From Streptomyces sp. LHD-70 (GTDB lineage: Bacteria; Actinomycetota; Actinomycetes; Streptomycetales; Streptomycetaceae), in NCBI RefSeq assembly GCF_031157275.1, contig NZ_JAVIFW010000001.1:744001-808000 (forward strand): a stretch of 64,000 bases of DNA. Direction: 5' to 3'. A model generated the notes under the pieces. The model was not told where the DNA came from, did not search any database, and saw nothing but the letters and a program-made list of their open reading frames with translations. Below, piece after piece: positions 9,563-19,600 of the stretch. The number at the start of each line of letters is the position of its first letter. Position 1 is the first letter of the stretch. The translations under genes were made by a program, and so were the position numbers.

Positions 9563-9742
9563 TCAGTTGTGGCCGAACTTCTTCTGTCGCTTGCCACGCT
9601 CGGCCAGGTTCGACGGGCTCGGAGCCTCGCTCTGCACGTCTGACTGCACCTGGTGTTCCGCGCCGCGCTCCGAGGGTTGCTGCTGACCGCGGCTCGGCTG
9701 CGTCCGCTGGGCCGCCTGCTGGCGATTCTTGTTCTTGGCCAT
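9563..9742 (-). CDS. Small basic Gln-rich protein, 59 aa
   Basis: A 59-residue ORF starting MAKNKNRQQAAQRTQPSRG and ending GKRQKKFGHN. It is rich in Lys, Arg and Gln with an acidic patch in the middle (residues about 24-41), and probably disordered. ATG 9742 has a consensus AGGAGG 9 bases upstream, which is the main evidence that it is real. It is convergent with dnaE and shares the hairpin terminator at 9499-9532. No function can be given; a nucleic-acid-binding role would be a guess from its charge. Confidence 0.8.
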   Translation of the reverse strand: MAKNKNRQQAAQRTQPSRGQQQPSERGAEHQVQSDVQSEAPSPSNLAERGKRQKKFGHN

Positions 9743-10015
9743 GGTGATCTGCCTCCTGAAGGGGATCTAGGGGCCAGGGCCGGATTCAGATTCACATACG
9801 CCGACATAGCGCGCATGTCAGAGGATTACCGTGCGTAATTGCCGCGCCTCTTAACCGATCCGGAGAAAGCGCGCGCCGAACTTGCGGAAACGCCACGCCG
9901 AAGATCGAGTTCGGGACGTCAACCCCTGTGCGGTCGGGCAGACTCGAAAGACAACCCGAACCGAACCCGCCCCCGATTCCCGCAGTCGGGAGCCTCAGGG
10001 AAAGAGGGTGGAAGC
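9743..10015. promoter_or_regulatory. Divergent intergenic region
   Basis: This 273-base gap lies between the small basic protein gene (minus) and the NYN gene (plus), so it must contain both promoters. It is less GC-rich than its neighbours. I see no clear inverted repeat or other gene in it. Confidence 0.4.
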
Positions 10016-11248
10016 GTGGACCGCTGCGTCGTCCTGGTGGACGCCGGATATCTGCTCGGTGCCGCCGCGAGTCTTCTCGCCAAGGAGCCCTCAAGGTCAC
10101 GGATCACCGTCGACCATCCCGCCCTCATCCAGGCCCTCCGCGAACGTGCCGAGACCGAGACCGAGCGCCCCCTGCTGCGGATCTACTGGTTCGACGGCGC
10201 CCCCGACCGCGTACCGCAGCCCGAGCACCGCAGGCTCCGTGTGATGCCCCGCGTCACCGTCCGGCTCGGCGCCCTGACCCGCAGCGACGGGCGCTGGGCG
10301 CAGAAGGGCGTGGACGCCGCGATGCACGCCGAGCTGACCGAACTCGCCCGCAACCGGGCCTGCTCCGACGTCGTCCTGGTCACCGGTGACGGCGATCTGC
10401 TGCCCGGGCTGATGTCCGCCAAAGAACACGGCGTCGCCGTCCACCTCTGGGCCGTGCAGGCCGCCGACGGGGACTACAACCAGTCCGAGGACCTGGTCGC
10501 CGAGGCCGACGAGCGCCGCGTGCTCGACCGCGCCTGGATCACCCAGGCCGTACGCGCGAAGGAGGTCACCGGGGTCTGCGCGCCGCAGCCCGCGCCCCGC
10601 CCGGAGATCGCCGCGATCCTCTCCGCGCCGCTGCCCGAGTCCGCGCTCGCCGAGCACGCCCCCCAGGAACCCGCCACCCCGCAGAACGGCAGCCACGCCG
10701 GTCCCGCCGCCGCCCGGGCCGCCGAGCACCCCGGGCCCGAGCGCACCCCGGCCAAGCCCGGCGTACCCACCCCCAAGGACCTCGCCGCGCTGCACGGCCC
10801 CGGCGCCCCGGCCGGCAAGGAGCAGCCCAACGCCACCCTGCGCTGGTCCTCCGACAAGGGCTGGATCGACCGGTCCGGCGGCCCCGGCGAGCCCTCCGAC
10901 GTCGCGGCGCTGCCCACGCTCGCTCAGCTCACCACCGCCGAACAGCGCTGGGCGGACCGCGAGGAGGACATCACCACCGTCGGCGGTGACCCCTTCGAGG
11001 TGGGGCAGGTCTTCGCCCGCCGCTGGATGGCCCGGCTGCCCGAGTCCGCCGAGGTGCGGGGGCTCTCCGGCATGTATCCGCGCATCCCGCACCGCATCGA
11101 CGGCGAACTCCTGCGCTACGCCGCCCGGTTCGGCCTCCTCGCGCACAAGGACGACCAGATCGACGAGCACGACCGGTACGCGATTCGGGCCGGGTTCTGG
11201 CGTGAGGTCGACGTGAACGCGGCGGCGCCCGCGCCCACGGCGGAGTAG
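10016..11248 (+). CDS. NYN-domain (PIN-like, DUF88) protein
   Basis: A 410-residue protein whose N-terminal ~180 residues form a NYN domain of the PIN-like nuclease class. VVLVDAGYLL gives the first catalytic Asp, GVDAAMHAEL a second acidic position, and VVLVTGDGDLLP the third site. Such domains bind or cut RNA. A long Pro/Ala-rich linker (about 195-305) is followed by a C-terminal ~90-residue domain (FEVGQVFARRWMARLP to FWREVD) that looks like a winged helix or LOTUS-type RNA-binding fold; this is inference. GTG 10016 is chosen because the domain begins at residue 4 and GAGGG lies upstream. It stands alone on its strand. Confidence 0.85.
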   Translation: MDRCVVLVDAGYLLGAAASLLAKEPSRSRITVDHPALIQALRERAETETERPLLRIYWFDGAPDRVPQPEHRRLRVMPRVTVRLGALTRSDGRWAQKGVDAAMHAELTELARNRACSDVVLVTGDGDLLPGLMSAKEHGVAVHLWAVQAADGDYNQSEDLVAEADERRVLDRAWITQAVRAKEVTGVCAPQPAPRPEIAAILSAPLPESALAEHAPQEPATPQNGSHAGPAAARAAEHPGPERTPAKPGVPTPKDLAALHGPGAPAGKEQPNATLRWSSDKGWIDRSGGPGEPSDVAALPTLAQLTTAEQRWADREEDITTVGGDPFEVGQVFARRWMARLPESAEVRGLSGMYPRIPHRIDGELLRYAARFGLLAHKDDQIDEHDRYAIRAGFWREVDVNAAAPAPTAE

Positions 11249-11359
11249 CCCGGCCGCATCGGTACAGCGGGTCGGCCCTTCGGCGGGAGCGGCCGCCCGG
11301 CGGCGCAGTGGGCGTCCCGGGGCGACCCGTGCAGGGCCGGTCCCGTAGTCTCGTCCCTC

Positions 11360-12378
<1,019 letters not shown>

Positions 12379-12382
<4 letters not shown>

Positions 12383-13203
12383 CGGTGTACGAGACGGAGA
12401 GGGGTACGGGGGCCGGGCGGGCCGTCGACCCGGTGGCCGCCCTGCCCGAGGCCCCGCTCGCCCCGCCCGCGCGCCTGCTGCCCGCGCTGGGCGCTGTCTA
12501 CCGGGCCCAGCTGTCCCGGGCGCGCGTCGCCCGTATCCCGCTGCTCTTCGTCGCGACCTTCCAGTCCGTGGGGATCATGGTCCTGATGCGCGGCGTCGTC
12601 GACGGCGGGCAGGAGGCGCGGGCCGTGGTCGCCGGGTCCGCGGTGCTCGTCGTGGCCTTCGTCGCGCTCAACCTGCTCGCCCAGTACTTCGGCCAGCTGC
12701 GCGCCCAGGGCGGGCTCGACCACTACGCGACGCTGCCCGTGCCGCCCGCCGCCGTCGTCCTCGGCGCGGCCGGTGCGTACGCCTCGTTCACCGTGCCCGG
12801 CACGCTCGTCACGGCCGTCGTGGGGAGTCTCCTCTTCGGGCTTCCGCTCACGCACGTATGGGTGCTCGTGGCGGTCATCCCGCTCGCGGGCGCCGCGCTC
12901 GCCGGGCTCGGCGCGGCCCTCGGCCTGCTCGCGCCGCGGCCCGAACTGGCCACGCTGCTCGGCCAGTTGGGCATGTCGGCGGCGCTGCTCCTGGGCGTGC
13001 TCCCGGCCGAGCGGATGCCGCTCCTGCTGCAGTACGGGCGCGACCTGCTGCCCTCGACGTACGGCGTGGAGGCCTTCGCCCGGACCTTCGACGCGCACCC
13101 CGACTGGACCGCCGTCGGCCTCGACCTCGCGGTGTGCGCGGGCGTCGGTGTGCTCTCGCTCGCGGTCGCGACCTGGGCGTACCGGAAGGCCGCCGTCCGC
13201 TGA
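12379..13203 (+). CDS. ABC-2 type transporter permease
   Basis: Membrane subunit of the exporter, 274 residues with about six hydrophobic spans after a 40-residue cytoplasmic N-terminus; it shows the ABC-2 membrane fold. It overlaps the ATPase gene by 4 bases and is its obvious partner. The conserved Asp-His-Tyr turn between spans 2 and 3 (GGLDHYATLPVP) is typical of the family. Substrate is unknown; daunorubicin-type or lipid export are possibilities. Confidence 0.9.
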
Positions 13204-13261
13204 GGCGGATCATCATCGGCCCGGGGCCGCCGCCACCCGGAGGGCCTGGCACGATGGCAGG

Positions 13262-13951
13262 GTGACCGCACCGCACACACCTCCCCACCAGCCCTCCGCC
13301 CACGACCCCTGGGGCACGCCCCCGTCGCACGACGCCGCACCGCCGGTCCCCGAGGACGACGGGCCCGGACTGCAGCGGGAACTGATCCAGGCGGCGCTCG
13401 TCGCGGTGGTCCTCACGGTCTCCGGTGCGCTGCTCGGCCTGCTGTGGGGGCAGCTCGCGCCGCGGGTGCCGCTGGTCGCCGACGAGAAGGCCGTGTTCCT
13501 CAAGGAGATCGAGGGCGAGCAGGCGATCGGCGCCGACGGCACGTTCATCCTGCTCGCGCTCGGCTTCGGCCTGGTCAGCGGGATCGTGGTGTTCCTGCTT
13601 CGCAGGCGCGGCGGCGTCCCGCTGGTGGTCGGGCTCGCGCTCGGCGGTCTGCTCGCGTCGGTCGTCGCCTGGCGGCTCGGGCTGCTGCTCGGACCCGGCG
13701 ACGACGTGGTGGCCCGCGCCAAGGAGGTCGGCCCCGGTGTCGCCTTCGACGCGCCCCTGGAGCTGAACTCCCTCGGCTCCCTGCTCGCCTGGCCGATCGC
13801 CGCTCTCGCCGTGCACCTCGGCCTCACCGCCCTGTTCGGCCCGCGCGACCCCGAGTTCACCGTCGGCCCGTACCACGGCTGGCCGGCCGAGTCGGGCGAC
13901 GCCCACCGGTACCCGCCGGACCACGGCGCGCAGGGAACGCGTACCGACTGA
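13262..13951 (+). CDS. DUF2567 family membrane protein
   Basis: A 229-residue protein with a Pro/His-rich cytoplasmic N-terminus (about 1-38), four hydrophobic spans (near 40-65, 95-118, 122-146 and 175-195) and a hydrophilic tail. It matches the actinobacterial DUF2567 family as I remember it. GTG 13262 is the only in-frame start close to the first span; the ATG at 13254 runs into a stop after three codons. It lies 58 bases behind the ABC permease on the same strand and could be cotranscribed. Function unknown. Confidence 0.8.
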   Translation: MTAPHTPPHQPSAHDPWGTPPSHDAAPPVPEDDGPGLQRELIQAALVAVVLTVSGALLGLLWGQLAPRVPLVADEKAVFLKEIEGEQAIGADGTFILLALGFGLVSGIVVFLLRRRGGVPLVVGLALGGLLASVVAWRLGLLLGPGDDVVARAKEVGPGVAFDAPLELNSLGSLLAWPIAALAVHLGLTALFGPRDPEFTVGPYHGWPAESGDAHRYPPDHGAQGTRTD

Positions 13952-13960
13952 ACCGGAAGG

Positions 13961-14467
13961 TCAGGCCCGGCCGATCGGGGCCACCACAGCCCCCGTCAGT
14001 TTCGCCAGGTCGTCCGGGGACAGCTCCACCTCCAGGCCGCGGCGGCCCGCCGAGACGCAGATCGTGGCGTGCCCGGAGGCCGAGTCGTCCAGGACCGTGG
14101 GCAGGCGCTTGCGCTGGCCGAGCGGGGAGATGCCGCCGCGGACGTAGCCCGTGGTGCGCTCCGCCGCCGCCGGGTCGGCCATCGCGGCGCGCTTGCCTCC
14201 GACCGCCGCGGCCAGCGCCTTCAGGTCAAGCGAGCCCGCGACCGGGACCACGGCGACGGTCAGCGCGCCGTCCACGTCGGCCACCAGGGTCTTGAAGACG
14301 CGGTCGGGGGAGACGCCCATCGCCTCGGCCGCCTCCGCGCCGTACGACGGGTGGGCCGGGTCGTGCTCGTAGGCGTGCACCGTGAAGGGGACGCCCGCCT
14401 CGGTGAGGGCCACCGTCGCCGGGGTGCCGCCGGACTGCTGCTGCTTGCTCTTGGACTTCTTCGCCAT
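13961..14467 (-). CDS. ybaK: Cys-tRNA(Pro)/Cys-tRNA(Cys) deacylase, YbaK/EbsC family
   Basis: Trans-editing enzyme that removes cysteine mis-loaded on tRNA(Pro). At 168 residues it has normal length plus a Lys-rich N-terminus (MAKKSKSKQQQ). The YbaK core is visible as VFKTLVADVDG, VAVVPVAGSLDLKALA and YVRGGISPLGQRKRLPTVLD, the last being the substrate-binding GxxSPxGxxKxxP segment. ATG 14467 is the natural start. It is convergent with the DUF2567 gene, only 9 bases apart, and lies downstream of the LON-domain gene. Confidence 0.93.
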   Translation of the reverse strand: MAKKSKSKQQQSGGTPATVALTEAGVPFTVHAYEHDPAHPSYGAEAAEAMGVSPDRVFKTLVADVDGALTVAVVPVAGSLDLKALAAAVGGKRAAMADPAAAERTTGYVRGGISPLGQRKRLPTVLDDSASGHATICVSAGRRGLEVELSPDDLAKLTGAVVAPIGRA

Positions 14468-14492
14468 CGGGCCCTCGCCTGCGCGTACGCGG

Positions 14493-15242
14493 TCAGTTCA
14501 TGCTCGTCGGCCCGCGCGTCAGGTCGACGGCGGGCAGCGACGGCAGGTTACGGATCACCGCGGTCTCCGCGCGAAGGAGTTTCAGCTCGTCCCGCAGCCG
14601 GGACGCGGTGTCCGGGGCCTGCAGGAGGCGCTGCTTGGTCGGGGTGTCGAGGACCGCCGCGGCGGCGACCAGGTACGAGACCACCGACGGCTCGTCCGGC
14701 AGCTCCGCGCCCGTGGAGAGGGAGCGCTCGCGGGCGCCCGCGAGCCGCTTCTGGTAGTTCCGGAAGGCGCGGAGCACGCCCTCGGCGAGCGCCCCCGCCT
14801 CCTCGCCCGGATCCTCCTCCAGCTCCTCCAGCTCGGCCGTCAGATACGGGCCCGAGGCGTCCACGGAGTGCAGCCGGACCCGGGTGGTGCCGGTGGCCAG
14901 GACCTCGAAGCTGCCGTCGGCGCGCTCCCGTACGGTCGCGGCGTCCGCGATGCAGCCGATCTTGTGGAACGACTTCAGCGGATCGGGCCCGAAGCCCGCG
15001 GCGGAGCCGCGCTCGGGCACCGCGGTCGCGTCGGGCATGCCCGGCTCGGCCGGCGCCACCTCGTGGCCGTCGCGGATGGCGACGACGACGAACCTGCGCG
15101 GCTCGTCGGAGTCCTCGGGCGAGGCCTTGACGAGATCGCGCATCATCGCGCGGTAGCGCTCCTCGAAGACGTTCAGAGGCAGCACGAGTCCCGGGAACAG
15201 CACGGTGTTCAGCGGAAAGAGCGGAAGCCGGACGGTGGTCAC
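14493..15242 (-). CDS. LON peptidase substrate-binding (LON N-terminal) domain protein
   Basis: A stand-alone Lon N-terminal domain protein of 249 residues with no ATPase or protease part. The domain opens with PLFPLNTVLFPGLVLPLNVFE and includes the conserved GCIADAATVRERADGSFEVLATGTTR region; a helical C-terminal bundle follows (KRLAGARERS to LLRAE). Such proteins are thought to bind misfolded or unfolded substrates. GTG 15242 is preferred; TTG 15251 is possible. It follows the TPR-like gene by 22 bases and precedes ybaK by 25, so the three probably form one minus-strand transcript. Confidence 0.88.
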   Translation of the reverse strand: MTTVRLPLFPLNTVLFPGLVLPLNVFEERYRAMMRDLVKASPEDSDEPRRFVVVAIRDGHEVAPAEPGMPDATAVPERGSAAGFGPDPLKSFHKIGCIADAATVRERADGSFEVLATGTTRVRLHSVDASGPYLTAELEELEEDPGEEAGALAEGVLRAFRNYQKRLAGARERSLSTGAELPDEPSVVSYLVAAAAVLDTPTKQRLLQAPDTASRLRDELKLLRAETAVIRNLPSLPAVDLTRGPTSMN

Positions 15243-15264
15243 GACGGACAAGCCTAATGGCCGC

Positions 15265-16311
15265 TCAAGCTCGCCCGGAGCGGGTCCGCCCAGAGCGGAT
15301 TCCTCCGGACCTGCGCTGCGCGCGCGGGCGGCCTGCGCGCAGCGGGGTCGCGGCGGCCACCTCCAGGCGTACGCCGTCGCGCAGTTCGAGGAACTGGCCG
15401 AGCGGATCCTCGGAGATCCGGTCCCACGGGAACGACGTCGCGTACGGCCCGATGAGCCGCAGCTGCTCCAGGGCATCGCTCCACCGCTCCAGGCGGACCA
15501 GGACGTACGCGAGCAGATTGCGCACCTCCGCCGGGTACGGGTCGCCCGCCTCGTACGCCGCCGACAGCTCGATCGCGCAGTCAGCCGCCGCGTGCAGCCG
15601 GCCCGCGGGCACCGAGGACCGGCCAGGCCCCGACAGATACGCGAACGCGCCCCGCACCGGCAGCGCCCGCACCAGCGAGCCCGGCAGCGCGTCGGCCGCC
15701 GCCCGCTCGGCGAAGTCCAGGCACTCGCGGTGCGAGCCGTACCAGGACGCCGAGAGGTACTGCAGCGCCGCCGCGTGACAGCCGTAGTGGTGCGGCGAGC
15801 GGCGCACCGCCTGGGCCCACAGTGCGTTGAACCCGGTGCGCGACGCCCCGCGGCCGCGCGCGTGGTCGAGGGCGATGCGCCAGGGCACCGGGTCGCGCGG
15901 ATCGGCCTCCGCGGCGGCCGTGATCAGCGGTGCCGCCTCGCGGAGCAGCTCGGCGCGGGCCGGGGACTCCCAGGCGTGCCGGACCGCGAGTTCGGCCTTG
16001 ACGAGGAGGGCGTCCGGGTCGTGCGGCGCGGCGCACTGCCAGGCCTCGAACCAGTCGCCGCGGGCCTGCGCGAACGTGGCGAGCCGGAGCAGATACCGGT
16101 CCCGGTTCTCCCACTCGGCGGCCTCCCGGGTTCCGGCGAGCAGCTTCGCGGCCACGTCGTACTCCCCGTGCCCCGCGGCGAGCAGGGCCGGGGCGAGGCG
16201 GTCGTCGGGCGCGTCGAGGAGCACCGCGTCGTCGGCCGGCAGATCCGCCGCGAGGCGCGGCGCGTGCCGGACCATCCGGGCCGTGCCGATCACGGCACGG
16301 AACAGAGCCAT
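15265..16311 (-). CDS. TPR-like helical-repeat protein of unknown function
   Basis: A 348-residue, largely alpha-helical protein with repeated Ala/Leu/Trp patterns (DWFEAWQCAAPHDPDALL, CHAAALQYLSASWYG, LLAYVLVRLERWSDALEQL) suggesting degenerate tetratricopeptide repeats, with a basic Arg-rich tail. No catalytic motif is seen. ATG 16311 has a GGGAGGG Shine-Dalgarno about 10 bases upstream, whereas the frame runs on without start signals for 900 bases more. It is the first gene of the probable unit with the LON-domain protein and ybaK. Confidence 0.7.
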   Translation of the reverse strand: MALFRAVIGTARMVRHAPRLAADLPADDAVLLDAPDDRLAPALLAAGHGEYDVAAKLLAGTREAAEWENRDRYLLRLATFAQARGDWFEAWQCAAPHDPDALLVKAELAVRHAWESPARAELLREAAPLITAAAEADPRDPVPWRIALDHARGRGASRTGFNALWAQAVRRSPHHYGCHAAALQYLSASWYGSHRECLDFAERAAADALPGSLVRALPVRGAFAYLSGPGRSSVPAGRLHAAADCAIELSAAYEAGDPYPAEVRNLLAYVLVRLERWSDALEQLRLIGPYATSFPWDRISEDPLGQFLELRDGVRLEVAAATPLRAGRPRAQRRSGGIRSGRTRSGRA

Positions 16312-16454
16312 GGCGTGAGGCCCTCCCTTGCACCTGGTGCTTGCGCAGGAGTGGACGGCTCCACGGACCGCGAGGTTGTGCGCGGCCGGGTAACGGTTCG
16401 GCCGCGAAGCCCGTACGGGCGCACGGTCCCGCCGGACAGGCCCCTGGGGAAGCC

Positions 16455-18026
16455 CTAGCCGCGCCGCAGTAGCCGTGACGCACCCGCCGCCACCGTCGTC
16501 GCCAGGATCCAGCCCAGCAGGACGAGCGCCGCCGCCGCCCACTGCCAGTGGTCCTCCACCCGCCAGTAGCCGTCCTGGCCCAGGTTGATCACCGGGACGA
16601 GCAGGTCGAGGGCGTACAGCGAGGGGTTCCACTCCGGGCCCTCGCCGGGCTTCAGGGCGGGCGGCTCGTACTGCTTGAACGCGATCGCGCCCAGCGCCCA
16701 CAGCAGCGCCATCCACACCGCGGCCCGGCCCGGCCGGTAGCCGTACGCCACCGTCCAGTCCTGCGCGTACCCCCACAGCTTGCCCGCGAGCGGCAGGGTC
16801 TCGCGGCGGCGGCGCTGCTTGGCGAGCAGCACCTCGCGGGCGTCGGCGTCCTCGCCGCTGTTGCGCAGCACCGTCGCGAGCTTCTCGTACGGCTCCGGGC
16901 TGTACTCCGGCGTCGCCGAGAGCACCCACTCCAGGCGCCGGGCGAGCGGGAAGCTGCCGCGCGGGACGAGGTTCTCGTACGTGAAACCGCCGACCCTCAG
17001 CTGGCCCGGGCCCGGCCAACTCGTCGACTTGTCGACCAGGTTGACTATCTTCGCGCCGGAGAGGACCACACTGCCCCGCGCCATCTTCTCGCCCAGGAAG
17101 CGCAGCTCGGGTACCTGGATGCGGCGCAGCGACAGCTCCTGCTCGCTCTCCATCTGGAAGCGGGCCTGCTCCAGGTCGAGGGCGTCCCCGAACCGGCCGT
17201 CGTCGAGCCGGATCCCGCCCTGGCACTCGAACTTCTGCACCCGCACCCCGCGCGCCGGGGTCGAACCACCGGTCAGCGGCGGATTGGAGGCCGCGGCGGG
17301 CGTCATGTACAGCGTGCGCTCCACGGTCAGCTGCGGGGCGTTCAGGGCCTTGCTGCCGTACGGGTTGAGCAGCCGGCTGCCGCGCAGGCTCAGGGAGACC
17401 CCGATCTGGGCGCCGCGCAGGCTCATCTCGCCGTGCGAGTCCATCAGTTCGGCCTGGAAGTCCTGGCCGACCGTGAGCCCGTCACCGGTGAGCGTGCGGC
17501 CGCGGCGGTCGCGGTGTACCACGGCCTGGTTCAGGAGCAGGTCCGTACCGATCTGGGCGTCGGTGAGGCGGATGCCGCGGTGCACATGGCAGCGCGGCAG
17601 ATGCAGATCGCCTTCGGTGTGCAGGCGGGCCGCCTCGAACCGCGGGATCGAGCAGTCCACCAGGCGCAGCGTGGAGAAGTGGCTCTCCGGCAGCACGATC
17701 TCCTTCTCGAACCGGCAGGCCTTCATCTCCACATACGGCTCGACCGTGCCGCCCGCGACGTCCAGCGTCCCCGTGATCTGCACGCCGGTCAGCTTGATCG
17801 ACGCGACCCGGCCGGGCAGCGGCGGCGGCCCGTCCAGCATCAGCAGGCAGATCACCCGCGCGCGCACGCTGCGCTCAGGGCCCCAGGGGTGGCCGCCGTG
17901 CGGGTCGTCCACGTCCTGGTCGCCGCTGGACAGGTCGTATCTGCTGCCGTTCTGGAAGGCCTGCCACATGCCGATCTCGGCCGCGGTCAGGCCGTCCGGC
18001 ATGTCCGTGTGCTGCCCGTCGACCAC
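16455..18026 (-). CDS. Membrane-associated protein with repetitive N-terminal domain
   Basis: A 523-residue protein. The first ~400 residues are repetitive, with short beta-strand-like units (VRITGTLDVAGG-type, RFEAARLHTEGDLHLPRC, LSLRGSRLLNPYG) resembling pentapeptide-like beta-helices. Two C-terminal membrane spans follow (AAVWMALLWALGAIAF and AAALVLLGWILATTVAAGA). Homologues in Streptomyces are often labelled membrane-associated oxidoreductase, but I see no nucleotide- or cofactor-binding motif that supports this. GTG 18026 is chosen over ATG 18002 because a strong GGGAGGAA lies 8 bases upstream. It is divergent from hisD. Confidence 0.75.
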   Translation of the reverse strand: MVDGQHTDMPDGLTAAEIGMWQAFQNGSRYDLSSGDQDVDDPHGGHPWGPERSVRARVICLLMLDGPPPLPGRVASIKLTGVQITGTLDVAGGTVEPYVEMKACRFEKEIVLPESHFSTLRLVDCSIPRFEAARLHTEGDLHLPRCHVHRGIRLTDAQIGTDLLLNQAVVHRDRRGRTLTGDGLTVGQDFQAELMDSHGEMSLRGAQIGVSLSLRGSRLLNPYGSKALNAPQLTVERTLYMTPAAASNPPLTGGSTPARGVRVQKFECQGGIRLDDGRFGDALDLEQARFQMESEQELSLRRIQVPELRFLGEKMARGSVVLSGAKIVNLVDKSTSWPGPGQLRVGGFTYENLVPRGSFPLARRLEWVLSATPEYSPEPYEKLATVLRNSGEDADAREVLLAKQRRRRETLPLAGKLWGYAQDWTVAYGYRPGRAAVWMALLWALGAIAFKQYEPPALKPGEGPEWNPSLYALDLLVPVINLGQDGYWRVEDHWQWAAAALVLLGWILATTVAAGASRLLRRG

Positions 18027-18074
18027 TGCTGAACTTCCTCCCCGTGAATGTCCGCCCCCGGCACGTGCCCCCGT

Positions 18075-18115
18075 ACAGCCGTGATGCCCGCTGTGCACAG
18101 CCGTGATGCCCGCTG
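18075..18115. repeat. 19-base direct repeat, 22-base period
   Basis: Positions 18075-18093 and 18097-18115 are identical, separated by three bases, in the divergent region between the membrane-associated protein gene and hisD. Two-turn spacing would suit paired binding of a regulator on one DNA face, but slippage is an alternative. Confidence 0.6.
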
Positions 18116-18192
18116 CGTGACGACCCGAACGCTAGCGGTGAAGCCGATCTTCCGGGGAGCCCTTATGCGCGTCCCATCGCCGACCAGGGGCT

Positions 18193-18209
18193 TGTATCAG
18201 CCATTGATA
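18193..18209. promoter_or_regulatory. Palindrome upstream of hisD (candidate operator)
   Basis: GTATCA-GCCAT-TGATAC: perfect 6-base arms, 41 bases before the hisD GTG, in an unusually AT-rich stretch for this genome. The his operon promoter must lie nearby, so an operator is plausible. No T-box or leader peptide was recognised. Confidence 0.4.
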
Positions 18210-18250
18210 CGGGCGATCGCCCCCTCGGGCCGTCTGCGATAATTGGTTCC

Positions 18251-19600
18251 GTGATCTCCCGAATCGATCTGCGCGGTGACTCCCTCCCCGAGGGTGGCGC
18301 CCTGCGCGACCTGCTGCCCCGTGCCGAGTTCGACGTCGCGGCCGCCCTGGACAAGGTGCGGCCCATCTGCGAGGACGTGCATCATCGTGGCACCGCGGCG
18401 CTGATCGACTACGCGGAGAAGTTCGACGGAGTCAAGCTCGACCGGGTCCGCGTCCCGGCCGAGGCCCTCGCCAAGGCGCTCGCCGAACTCGACCCCGAGG
18501 TGCGCGCCGCCCTCGAGGAGTCCATCAGGCGCGCCCGCATCGTCCACCGCGAGCAGCGCCGCGCCCCGCACACCACGCAGGTCGTGCCCGGCGGCACGGT
18601 CACCGAGAAGTGGGTGCCGGTCGAGCGCGTCGGCCTGTACGCACCGGGCGGCCGCTCCGTCTACCCGTCCTCCGTGATCATGAACGCGGTCCCGGCACAG
18701 GAGGCGGGCGTCGAGTCGATGGCGCTCGCGTCCCCGCCCCAGAAGGAGTTCGACGGACTCCCGCACCCGACGATCCTCGCCGCCTGCGCCCTCCTCGGCA
18801 TCGACGAGGTGTACGCGGTGGGCGGCGCCCAGGCCGTGGCGATGTTCGCGTACGGCACCCCGGGACCCGACGGCTGCGCCCCGGCGAACATGGTGACCGG
18901 CCCCGGCAACATCTGGGTGGCCGCCGCCAAGCGCTACTTCACCGGCCGTATCGGCATCGACGCCGAGGCCGGACCGACCGAGATCGCGATCCTCGCGGAC
19001 GACACCGCCGACCCGGCCCACGTCGCCTCCGACCTGATCAGCCAGGCCGAGCACGACCCGATGGCCGCCGCCGTCCTCGTCACCGACTCGATCGCGCTCG
19101 CCGACGCCGTCGAGAAGGAGCTGGAGCCGCAGGTCGCGGCCACCAAGCACATCGAGGACCGGATCAAGCCCGCCCTGGCCGGCAGGCAGTCCGCGATCGT
19201 CCTGGTCGACGGCCTGGAGGAGGGCCTGCGCGTGGTCGACGCGTACGGCGCCGAGCACCTGGAGATTCAGACCGCCGACGCCACCGCCGTGGCCGGACGC
19301 GTCAAGAACGCCGGCGCGATCTTCATCGGTCCCTGGGCGCCGGTCTCGCTCGGCGACTACTGCGCGGGCTCCAACCACGTGCTCCCGACCGGCGGTTGCG
19401 CCTGCCACTCGTCCGGCCTGTCCGTCCAGTCCTTCCTGCGCGGCATCCACATCGTGGACTACACGCGGGACGCCCTGGCCGACGTCGCCCACCACGTGGT
19501 GACGCTCGCCGAGGCCGAGGACCTGCCGGCGCACGGTGCCGCGATCAAGGCGAGGTTCGAGTGGAAGGTTCCGGGCCAGGAGGTGACGGGGACCAAGTGA
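18251..19600 (+). CDS. hisD: Histidinol dehydrogenase
   Basis: Last enzyme of histidine synthesis: two successive NAD-dependent oxidations of L-histidinol to L-histidine, Zn-dependent. At 449 residues it is close to family length. Recognisable segments are [59 protein letters not shown] and [19 protein letters not shown], with the conserved [17 protein letters not shown] region. GTG 18251 is the start. It opens the his operon; its stop overlaps the hisC start by four bases. Confidence 0.97.
   Translation: MISRIDLRGDSLPEGGALRDLLPRAEFDVAAALDKVRPICEDVHHRGTAALIDYAEKFDGVKLDRVRVPAEALAKALAELDPEVRAALEESIRRARIVHREQRRAPHTTQVVPGGTVTEKWVPVERVGLYAPGGRSVYPSSVIMNAVPAQEAGVESMALASPPQKEFDGLPHPTILAACALLGIDEVYAVGGAQAVAMFAYGTPGPDGCAPANMVTGPGNIWVAAAKRYFTGRIGIDAEAGPTEIAILADDTADPAHVASDLISQAEHDPMAAAVLVTDSIALADAVEKELEPQVAATKHIEDRIKPALAGRQSAIVLVDGLEEGLRVVDAYGAEHLEIQTADATAVAGRVKNAGAIFIGPWAPVSLGDYCAGSNHVLPTGGCACHSSGLSVQSFLRGIHIVDYTRDALADVAHHVVTLAEAEDLPAHGAAIKARFEWKVPGQEVTGTK

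Noticed and set aside
13254..13265. ATG at 13254 as start of the DUF2567 gene
   Set aside because: It reaches a stop after three codons; GTG 13262 in another frame opens the real gene.
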